Assembly: GCA_000431135.1 (NCBI GenBank) | Contig: HF987833.1 | Location: 1-23,960, forward strand | DNA from: Clostridium sp. CAG:590 | GTDB lineage: Bacteria; Bacillota; Clostridia; Lachnospirales; Lachnospiraceae | Length of the DNA stretch: 23,960 nt | Direction: 5' to 3' | Made by a program: the position numbers and the translations under genes | Notes under the pieces: generated by a model | What the model saw: only the letters and a program-made list of their open reading frames with translations | Told to the model about the DNA's origin: nothing | Database searches by the model: none | Shown: piece by piece, positions 15,257 to 21,130 of the stretch | How positions within the stretch are numbered: position 1 is the first letter of the stretch | Layout: each line of letters opens with the position of its first letter

Positions 15257-15594
15257 TAGTGACAAGAGGGGATATCTATTACGCAGATCTGCGACCGGTT
15301 GTTGGTTCGGAACAAGGCGGTGTCAGACCGGTATTGATCATACAGAATGAAGCAGGCAACCGGCATAGTTCGACTGTGATCTGTGCAGCAATTACAAGCA
15401 GACAGAACAAGGCGAAGATTCCGACACATGTGGAGTTGGCAGCAAGCCGGTGTGAGATTGCAAAGGATTCCGTTATTTTACTAGAACAGGTGCGCACAAT
15501 TGATAAGCAGCGGCTTCGCGAAAAGGTATGTCATTTAGATGATGAGATTATGAGTAATGTTAACAGGGCATTGAAGGTAAGTCTTGCATTATAG
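15253..15594 (+). CDS. MazF/PemK-type endoribonuclease (EndoA-like toxin)
   Basis: The 113-residue product is a close match in plan to Bacillus EndoA/MazF, an mRNA interferase that cuts single-stranded RNA at short sites. RGDIYYADLRPVVGSEQGG and VRPVLIIQN form the N-terminal core. These are followed by TVICAAITS, the KIPTHVEL strand, and DSVILLEQVRTIDKQRL, which in the family carries substrate and dimer contacts. I start at TTG 15253 (reading LLVTRGD, first residue Met), 8 bases after GGAGAG at 15239-15244, because family members begin just before VxRGDIY. An in-frame ATG at 15145 would add 36 residues unlike MazF and has no good ribosome binding site. No antitoxin gene is found between alr and this gene. 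Confidence 0.9.
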   Translation: MLVTRGDIYYADLRPVVGSEQGGVRPVLIIQNEAGNRHSSTVICAAITSRQNKAKIPTHVELAASRCEIAKDSVILLEQVRTIDKQRLREKVCHLDDEIMSNVNRALKVSLAL

Positions 15595-15628
15595 AGCAAA
15601 ATGCACTGCTAAAATCTGGTTAAATGAG

Positions 15629-15657
15629 TTGACCATTTTATGAAAACGTGATATATT
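15629..15657 (+). promoter_or_regulatory. Sigma-A promoter of the CorC-like gene
   Basis: TTGACC (15629-15634) and TATATT (15652-15657) have a 17-base spacer, with TGA before the -10 as an extended element. The start site would be near 15664, giving a leader of about 100 bases. Confidence 0.7.
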
Positions 15658-15692
15658 CCATAGAAATGCAGCAAGTATTGAGATACGATAAA

Positions 15693-15732
15693 TGCAATTA
15701 GATATGTATTTGATCTGTCATATCTGATTGCA
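15693..15732 (+). promoter_or_regulatory. Hairpin in the 5' leader of the CorC-like gene
   Basis: The arms 15693-15706 and 15719-15732 form a 14-bp stem with one G-U pair and a 12-base loop. It lies between the promoter and the AGGAAGG ribosome binding site at 15749-15755. No T run follows, so it is not a terminator. It may be an RNA stability or control element, or a protein operator. Confidence 0.5.
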
Positions 15733-15761
15733 AATAAGTAGTTGAGAGAGGAAGGTTACAC

Positions 15762-16619
15762 ATGACAATTGGTGGGCCCGGAAGCCTGAAGGCATTATTT
15801 AATAAGAAGAATGGGGAAGACCAGGCAGAGGCAGTAGAAGAAGAGATTCGTTCCATTATTGAAGAGGGACACGAACAGGGTGCGATTGAGACAGATGAAG
15901 CAGAAATGATATCCAATGTGTTTGAATTTGGTGACAAGGAAGCAAGGGATGTCATGACACCAAGACAGAAGATTGTAGGAATTGAATCGGATGTGGATAT
16001 TACAGAGGCGTTAGATATTATGCTTGAGAATTCATACTCCCGTTATCCAATCTATGAAGAAGATATGGATAATATCATCGGAGTATTACATATCAAAGAA
16101 GCGGTTGCAGCGTATTTACAGGATCCACATCAGATTGTAAGAGAATTAGGTGGGGAACCGTTCTACATTCATCCGACACAGAAGATCAGCAAGCTGTTTA
16201 ATGAGATGCAGGCAAATAAGATTCACATGGCGATTGTAGTGGATGAATATGGACAGACAGAAGGGATTGTTGCATTAGAGGATATCTTGGAAGTGATCGT
16301 AGGAGATATCTTAGATGAGCATGACGAGGAAGAGACAGACATACGCAAATTAGCCGAAGGTCAGGGTTATATTGTAAATGGCAGCACGGAGTTGGAAGAG
16401 TTGGAAGATCTGTTCGGGATTACCTTTCCGGATGAAGATATTGATACGGTGAATGGATTTATGCTATATGAGTTAGGACATTTGCCGGAGGACAAAGAAT
16501 CCATCCAGATTACTTATCAGGGCTTTGTGTTTATTGCAATTGCAAGGCAGGGAAGAATGATCAGTAAAGTACGGATCCGTAAGGTGCCGGAAGTGGAAAC
16601 TGTGAATGAGAAAGAATAG
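15762..16619 (+). CDS. CorC/HlyC-like CBS-pair protein without the membrane domain
   Basis: The 285-residue protein is of the hemolysin/CorC family tied to magnesium and cobalt efflux or metal homeostasis. It opens with the family's acidic helix region (EEEIRSIIEEGHEQGAIE, FEFGDKEARDVMTPR). Two CBS domains follow (about residues 66-190, including SRYPIYEEDMDNIIGVLHIK and HMAIVVDEYGQTEGIVALED). The CorC_HlyC C-terminal domain comes last, with DTVNGFMLYELGHLPE. The N-terminal DUF21/CNNM membrane domain found in most Gram-positive members is absent, so it is built like E. coli CorC (about 290 residues) and should be soluble. Only 167 bases lie upstream, so the domain has not been lost through a recent frameshift here. 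AGGAAGG precedes the ATG by 6 bases. It has its own promoter and terminator. Confidence 0.92.
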   Translation: MTIGGPGSLKALFNKKNGEDQAEAVEEEIRSIIEEGHEQGAIETDEAEMISNVFEFGDKEARDVMTPRQKIVGIESDVDITEALDIMLENSYSRYPIYEEDMDNIIGVLHIKEAVAAYLQDPHQIVRELGGEPFYIHPTQKISKLFNEMQANKIHMAIVVDEYGQTEGIVALEDILEVIVGDILDEHDEEETDIRKLAEGQGYIVNGSTELEELEDLFGITFPDEDIDTVNGFMLYELGHLPEDKESIQITYQGFVFIAIARQGRMISKVRIRKVPEVETVNEKE

Positions 16620-16644
16620 AAAAAGCCAATATAGACTTTGAAAA

Positions 16645-16703
16645 AAGTTCCTTTTAAACAGATTGGGTAATTTTGTGATCTGTTTAAGAGGAATTTCTTT
16701 TTT
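16645..16703 (+). terminator. Rho-independent terminator after the CorC-like gene
   Basis: The arms 16645-16663 and 16678-16696 pair over about 19 positions with a G-U pair and one mismatch near the base, closing a 14-base loop. A T run follows at 16698-16703. Strong stem, 25 bases after the stop. Confidence 0.9.
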
Positions 16704-16725
16704 GGGGAAAATAACATGAAAAGTA

Positions 16726-16754
16726 TTGACAAAGTTGTTTCAATGTATTATTGT
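16726..16754 (+). promoter_or_regulatory. Sigma-A promoter of the GntR-ABC operon
   Basis: A perfect -35 TTGACA (16726-16731), a 17-base spacer and a -10 TATTGT (16749-16754). The -10 and start site fall inside the operator-like dyad at 16745-16770. Confidence 0.7.
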
Positions 16755-16770
16755 ACTAACTAGATAATAC
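16745..16770. promoter_or_regulatory. Probable GntR (YtrA-type) operator
   Basis: GTATTAT (16745-16751) and its exact complement ATAATAC (16764-16770) flank 12 bases that include GTACTAAC. The dyad covers the -10 box and start site, where a bound repressor would block the polymerase. YtrA-type regulators repress their own operon from sites of this kind. The assignment is by position and symmetry only. Confidence 0.6.
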
Positions 16771-16787
16771 AAGAAAGGAGGATGCTT

Positions 16788-17159
16788 ATGAGTTGGGAGA
16801 TCAAATCAGGACTACCAATCTATACACAGTTATTAGAGGAATTGAAACGCCGGATCGTATCCGGACAGTATGAACCGGGTGAGAAGCTCCTGCCCGTACG
16901 GGAATTAGCACAGGAAGCAAAAGTGAATCCGAATACCATGCAGAAGGCGTTAGCGGAATTAGAGCGGCAGAATCTTGTATATGCCGTTCGTACAACCGGA
17001 AGATATATTACGGAGGATATCCAACTGATTGAGCAGACAAAGGATGAATTTGCCAGGTCACATGTACAGACTTATTACAAGGAGATGTCAACCCTTGGTT
17101 ATGAGAAACGGGATATGGTTCGTATGATTACAGAATATAATGAGGAGGATGGAAGATGA
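16788..17159 (+). CDS. GntR family transcriptional regulator, YtrA subfamily
   Basis: The 123-residue repressor has a winged helix-turn-helix at about residues 9-77 (PIYTQLLEELKRRIVSGQY, LLPVRELAQEAKVNPNTMQ, GRYITED) and a short C-terminal dimerisation helix of about 45 residues. The short tail in place of a large effector domain marks the YtrA subfamily, which controls adjacent ABC transporter genes. I start at the ATG at 16788, which stands 6 bases after AGGAGG (16776-16781). The ATG at 16782 touches that site and could not be used efficiently. The stop overlaps the ATPase gene start by 4 bases. The dyad over its promoter suggests autorepression; the inducing signal is unknown, though relatives respond to cell-wall-active compounds. 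Confidence 0.93.
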   Translation: MSWEIKSGLPIYTQLLEELKRRIVSGQYEPGEKLLPVRELAQEAKVNPNTMQKALAELERQNLVYAVRTTGRYITEDIQLIEQTKDEFARSHVQTYYKEMSTLGYEKRDMVRMITEYNEEDGR

Positions 17160-17851
17160 GTTTATTAGAATGTAATGGGCTTACAAAGTGTTATAGTGGT
17201 AAGAAAGCATTGAACAATGTGAACCTCAAGTTAGAGCCGGGAAGAATTATCGGTCTGCTTGGACCCAATGGCAGCGGCAAGTCAACATTTATTAAGTTGT
17301 GTGCCGGATTATTGACACCGAATGCAGGAGATATTCATATTCTGGGTCTGCCAATCGGACCGGAGACGAAAGGGATGGTTGCCTATCTGCCGGAGCGTAC
17401 GTATTTGAGTAAATGGGAGACAGTAAGAGAGATTGTTGATTTCTTTGATGAGATGTATGACAATTTCCAGAAGGACAAGGCATATCAGATGTTACAGGAT
17501 CTCAATATCAATCCGGAGGATAAGTTGAAGACGATGTCCAAAGGAACCAAAGAGAAGGTACAGTTGATCCTGGTCATGAGCCGGAAGGCAGATCTGTATC
17601 TGTTAGATGAGCCGATGGGCGGTGTTGATCCGGCAGCGCGGGATTATATATTGGATACGATCATTACGAACTATAATCAGGAGGGAAGTATTCTGATCTC
17701 CACACATTTGATCTCAGATATTGAGAATATCTTAGATGATGTCATTATGATCAAAGAGGGCAATGTAGTATGTTATGATTCCGCAGACAATATTCGCATG
17801 AATTATGAGAAGTCATTGGATCAGGTATTCCGGGAGGTGTTCAGATGTTAG
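17156..17851 (+). CDS. ABC transporter ATP-binding protein (YtrB/BcrA type)
   Basis: The 231-residue ATPase powers the permease encoded next to it. Walker A is G36-P-N-G-S-G-K42-S-T44, the signature region is M127-S-K-G-T-K (an SKGT variant of LSGGQ that is common in this subfamily), Walker B is LYLLDEP with D151 and E152, and the switch histidine is H184 (STHLISD). The usual Q-loop glutamine is replaced by Glu in AYLPE (about 80). The length fits a stand-alone ATPase of the drug/peptide export group. It overlaps the GntR gene by 4 bases and the permease gene by 7, so the three are one operon. Likely role is export of, or defence against, a wall-active or lipid-like compound; the substrate is unknown. 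Confidence 0.94.
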   Translation: MSLLECNGLTKCYSGKKALNNVNLKLEPGRIIGLLGPNGSGKSTFIKLCAGLLTPNAGDIHILGLPIGPETKGMVAYLPERTYLSKWETVREIVDFFDEMYDNFQKDKAYQMLQDLNINPEDKLKTMSKGTKEKVQLILVMSRKADLYLLDEPMGGVDPAARDYILDTIITNYNQEGSILISTHLISDIENILDDVIMIKEGNVVCYDSADNIRMNYEKSLDQVFREVFRC

Positions 17852-18657
17852 GAAAGTTATTAAAACGTGAATTAAAGTCATATCGGTTGCAGGTGGGAAT
17901 CACTTTCTTAGTGGCTGCCATTATCACCGTATTTATGAAGGTCATCAGTATGCTGCCAATGAAGGATCCGGATGGCAAGATCTTCTTGCAGATGTTTACT
18001 TATATGGGGTATACATATCTGATCGCTTTAGTTGGTGTTGCGTTACAGATCTTTGTGATTACGAGGTTCTATAATACCATGCTAAGTGACCGGGCATATC
18101 TGACCTTTACTTTACCGGTGAAGACTTCTACCCATATCTGGTCAAAGCTGCTTGGTGGTGTGATCTGGCAGTTGATCGGAAGCGTGTTTGTCATTCTTTG
18201 CCAGATCTTTTTCCGGGCAGGACATTACTGGACACAGGAAGTAACGGAAGTGAAGGATATGATGAAGATCTGGTCGGGGTATTTGCCGGATTTTGAGGCA
18301 AAGTATATTGTGCCGATCGTGCTGGCAGTTCTTTTAGTATTCGTATGGAATGTGATTCCGGTTCTGATTGTATATATGTGTATGGCAATTGGGCAGTTGT
18401 TTGGTAAATGGAGAATTTTTGCTTCCATAGCATCATTCATTATTATTGTGATTGCAATGTATGTGTTATTGATCGCAGGTGTTATGGGATTGGTGATCAT
18501 TGATCCGAATATTAATTTTGATCCTTTTGTGAATGCAAGCGCATATGCGATCATTAACATTGTGCTCGGAACGATATTAGTGGTGAGCCTGATCGCGGGT
18601 GCAATATGCTTTGCAGTTACAAACCGCTTGTTTGATAAGCACTTGAATCTGGAGTAA
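17845..18657 (+). CDS. ABC-2-type permease
   Basis: The 270-residue integral membrane protein is the partner of the preceding ATPase. After a basic cytoplasmic start (MLGKLLKRELKSYR) come about six hydrophobic segments, at roughly residues 17-37, 50-76, 103-123, 154-186, 191-219 and 233-263. The loop after the second (RFYNTMLSDRAYLTFTLPVKT) matches the coupling region seen in many clostridial ABC-2 permeases, where the phrase YLTxTLPV recurs. Start ATG 17845 lies inside the end of the ATPase gene, with GGGAGGT just before it. No substrate can be deduced. Confidence 0.92.
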   Translation: MLGKLLKRELKSYRLQVGITFLVAAIITVFMKVISMLPMKDPDGKIFLQMFTYMGYTYLIALVGVALQIFVITRFYNTMLSDRAYLTFTLPVKTSTHIWSKLLGGVIWQLIGSVFVILCQIFFRAGHYWTQEVTEVKDMMKIWSGYLPDFEAKYIVPIVLAVLLVFVWNVIPVLIVYMCMAIGQLFGKWRIFASIASFIIIVIAMYVLLIAGVMGLVIIDPNINFDPFVNASAYAIINIVLGTILVVSLIAGAICFAVTNRLFDKHLNLE

Positions 18658-18678
18658 ATGTGAATTAAATATTAACTG

Positions 18679-18700
18679 TTAATTTGCTCTTGCAAATTAA
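18679..18700. repeat. Perfect short hairpin before the MarR promoter
   Basis: TTAATTTGC (18679-18687) and its exact complement (18692-18700) are separated by 4 bases. The right arm overlaps the -35 box of the downstream promoter. There is no T run on the plus strand. It may be an operator half-site pair or part of the termination region of the upstream operon. Confidence 0.5.
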
Positions 18701-18718
18701 AAATGAATACACTATAAT
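18690..18718 (+). promoter_or_regulatory. Sigma-A promoter of the MarR-exporter operon
   Basis: TTGCAA (18690-18695) and a perfect TATAAT (18713-18718) have a 17-base spacer. The predicted start, near 18725, falls within the left arm of the following hairpin. Confidence 0.7.
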
Positions 18719-18771
18719 AAGGTTCGCTACCGAACTGTTTGGAAACAAACAATACGGTGACGAACCTTTTT
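18719..18771 (+). terminator. Two-tier hairpin with T run, terminator of the GntR-ABC operon
   Basis: The outer arms AAGGTTCG (18719-18726) and CGAACCTT (18761-18768) are exact complements. ACCG (18729-18732) pairs with CGGT (18755-18758), and inside that TGTTTG (18736-18741) pairs with CAAACA (18746-18751) around a GAAA tetraloop. A T run follows to 18771. It would stop transcripts from the permease gene. The MarR promoter fires into its left arm, so transcripts from that promoter lack part of the stem and can escape. Confidence 0.7.
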
Positions 18772-18779
18772 GCTTTATA

Positions 18780-18811
18780 GGAACGTTTGTCTTATAAAAC
18801 AAAAACGTTCC
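18780..18811. promoter_or_regulatory. Inverted repeat in the MarR leader, possible operator
   Basis: GGAACGTTT (18780-18788) and its exact complement AAACGTTCC (18803-18811) flank 14 bases. It lies downstream of the predicted start site and about 60 bases before the MarR gene. A MarR-type dimer could bind it for autorepression. No T run follows, so it is not a terminator. Confidence 0.5.
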
Positions 18812-18873
18812 GTAACAATATAGAAATGAGCAGGATTACACTTGCTTAAACTTATGAGACAGGAGTAATGCGT

Positions 18874-19374
18874 ATGTGTATACAGGACAAGTTGTGCGGC
18901 ATTCCAGAGGCTGAAGTAGATCGGGTAGGATATCAGTTAAAGGTATTAGACCGGATGTTTAAGAAGACAATGGAAACCGGAATGCGTAAGAATGGATATG
19001 ATAATATGACTATGATGAATGGCTGGATCATTGGGTATCTGATTCATCATGAGGAGGATACCATTTGCCAAAAAGACTTGGAGAAGAAGTTCAAGGTAGG
19101 AAAATCTTCTCTTTCCGGTACGCTCAAGATTATGGAAGAGAAAGGCTTTATTGAGCGGAAAAGTGTTCCGGGGAATGCGAGAGTGAAACAGGTGGTCTTG
19201 ACAGATAAGGCAAGAGAGTATCACTACAACATGGAACAGAGAAGACAGGAATTAGAGGAGCAGGTGACAAAGGGATTGTCAGAGGAAGAGATTGAACAAT
19301 TCCGGAAGGTTGTGAAAAGGATGCAAGGTAATGTTGCAGAATATTTAGAACAACTGAAGACAGAAAAGGAGTGA
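18874..19374 (+). CDS. MarR family transcriptional regulator
   Basis: The 166-residue protein is a winged-helix repressor of the MarR group. Dimerisation helices at both ends flank the DNA-binding core: ICQKDLEKKFKVGKSSLSG is the helix-turn-helix, TLKIMEEKGFIERK the following helix, and the wing runs through SVPGNARVKQVVLTDKA. I start at the ATG at 18874, 8 bases after AGGAG (18861-18865). The ATG at 18868 is only 2 bases from it. Its stop lies just before the first exporter gene (4 bases), so it leads an operon with two ABC subunits and probably the MATE gene. The usual logic is repression of the pump, relieved by a bound drug or lipid. Confidence 0.92.
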   Translation: MCIQDKLCGIPEAEVDRVGYQLKVLDRMFKKTMETGMRKNGYDNMTMMNGWIIGYLIHHEEDTICQKDLEKKFKVGKSSLSGTLKIMEEKGFIERKSVPGNARVKQVVLTDKAREYHYNMEQRRQELEEQVTKGLSEEEIEQFRKVVKRMQGNVAEYLEQLKTEKE

Positions 19375-19378
19375 GTAT

Positions 19379-21130
19379 ATGATTAAGACATTAGGAAAAC
19401 AGTTAAAAGAATTTCGAAAAGATTCTATTCTGACTCCATGTTTCATGATTATTGAGGTCATTATGGAGATGGTCATTCCGTTAATGATGGCATCGATCAT
19501 TGATAAAGGTGTCAATGTAGGAGATATTCATCACATTTACAAGATGGGCGTATATATGGTAGTAGCTGCTGCAATTGGATTGTGGGCAGGTATTATGGGC
19601 GGTAAATATGGTGCCCGTGCGTCAGCCGGATTTGCAAGAAATCTTAGGAAAGGAATGTATGAGAATATACAGACATTTTCGTTTGCAAATATTGATAAGT
19701 TCTCAACCGCAGGATTGGTAACCCGTATGACAACAGATGTAACGAACATTCAGAATGCATACCAGATGATGCTTCGTATGTGTATCCGGGCATTATTCAG
19801 TCTGATCTGTGCCATGTGTATGTCGTTTTTTATCAGTCCGAGTTTAGCAAGCATATATCTGTGTGCGGTATTGATATTAGGAAGTATATTAGGCTGTATC
19901 ATTTACTTTGCAACACGTTATTTTAATCAGGTATTTCCAAAGTATGATGACTTAAATGAGAGTGTGCAGGAGAATGTATCTGCCATTCGTGTGGTTAAGG
20001 CATTTGTAAGAGAGGATTATGAGAGAACCCGTTTTACAAAAGCAAGTGGAAGTTTATATAATATGTTCGTAAAAGCAGAACGTGTGGTATCTATGAATGC
20101 ACCTGTAATGATGGCAACGGTATATACCTGTATTCTGCTGATCTCCTGGGTGGGCGCAAAGATGGTCGTAGGGTCATCGCTTGCGACCGGAGAACTGATG
20201 AGTCTGTTCACTTATTGTATGAATATACTCATGAGTCTTATGATGTTATCCATGGTATTTGTTATGATCTCCATGAGTACAGCGAGTGCGAAGCGTATTG
20301 CAGAGGTATTAGAGGAAAAGAGCAGTCTGACGAACCCGGTAAATCCGGATATGGAAGTGCCGGATGGAAGCATCCGTTTTGAACATGTGAACTTCCGGTA
20401 TAAGGAAAATGCCAAAGAATGGGTATTACAGGATATCAATCTCGATATTCATTCCGGTGAGACGATTGGAATTATCGGTGGAACCGGTAGTGCAAAGTCA
20501 TCCTTGGTAAATCTGATCAGCCGGATCTATGATGTGTCAGAAGGAAGTGTGAAGGTTGGAGGCAAAGATGTCCGCGAATATGATCTCGAAACACTTCGTA
20601 ATGAAGTAGCAGTTGTATTACAGAAGAATGTACTGTTTTCCGGTACGATATTGGAAAATCTCCGCTGGGGCGACGAGAATGCGACCAGGGAAGAATGTAT
20701 TCATGCCTGTAAGCTTGCCTGTGCGGATGACTTTATTGAAAGCTTTCCGGATGGCTATGATACTTATATTGAACAGGGTGGTTCGAATGTATCCGGCGGA
20801 CAGAAACAGAGACTTTGTATTGCCAGAGCATTACTGAAAAAGCCAAAGATCCTGATCTTGGATGATTCGACCAGTGCAGTTGATACAGCAACCGATGCAA
20901 GAATCCGGAAGGCATTCCGGGAAGAGATTCCGAATACGACCAAGATCATTATTGCACAGAGAATCTCAAGTGTGGAGAATGCAGATCGCATTCTGGTCAT
21001 GGAAAATGGTGAGGTAAATGGATTCGGTACACATGAACAGTTATTAGAAAATAACGAGATTTATCGCGATATCTATGAATCACAAACAAGTGGTAACGGA
21101 GATTTTGATGAAGCAGGAGGTGCAAACTAA
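19379..21130 (+). CDS. Heterodimeric ABC exporter, subunit with degenerate ATP site
   Basis: The 583-residue half-transporter has an ABC1 exporter membrane domain (about 1-320, six helices) and a nucleotide-binding domain (about 335-575). Walker A is G367-G-T-G-S-A-K373-S-S, with Ala where Gly is usual. The signature is standard (S472-G-G-Q475). Walker B ends D495-D496, so the catalytic Glu is Asp, and the switch His is Gln (Q527 in IAQRIS). These changes mark the non-hydrolysing site of asymmetric exporters such as BmrC and TM287. The next gene overlaps its stop by one base and encodes the partner. The subunit is therefore expected to work only as part of the pair. Likely substrates are drugs or lipids, but not defined by sequence. 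Confidence 0.94.
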   Translation: MIKTLGKQLKEFRKDSILTPCFMIIEVIMEMVIPLMMASIIDKGVNVGDIHHIYKMGVYMVVAAAIGLWAGIMGGKYGARASAGFARNLRKGMYENIQTFSFANIDKFSTAGLVTRMTTDVTNIQNAYQMMLRMCIRALFSLICAMCMSFFISPSLASIYLCAVLILGSILGCIIYFATRYFNQVFPKYDDLNESVQENVSAIRVVKAFVREDYERTRFTKASGSLYNMFVKAERVVSMNAPVMMATVYTCILLISWVGAKMVVGSSLATGELMSLFTYCMNILMSLMMLSMVFVMISMSTASAKRIAEVLEEKSSLTNPVNPDMEVPDGSIRFEHVNFRYKENAKEWVLQDINLDIHSGETIGIIGGTGSAKSSLVNLISRIYDVSEGSVKVGGKDVREYDLETLRNEVAVVLQKNVLFSGTILENLRWGDENATREECIHACKLACADDFIESFPDGYDTYIEQGGSNVSGGQKQRLCIARALLKKPKILILDDSTSAVDTATDARIRKAFREEIPNTTKIIIAQRISSVENADRILVMENGEVNGFGTHEQLLENNEIYRDIYESQTSGNGDFDEAGGAN

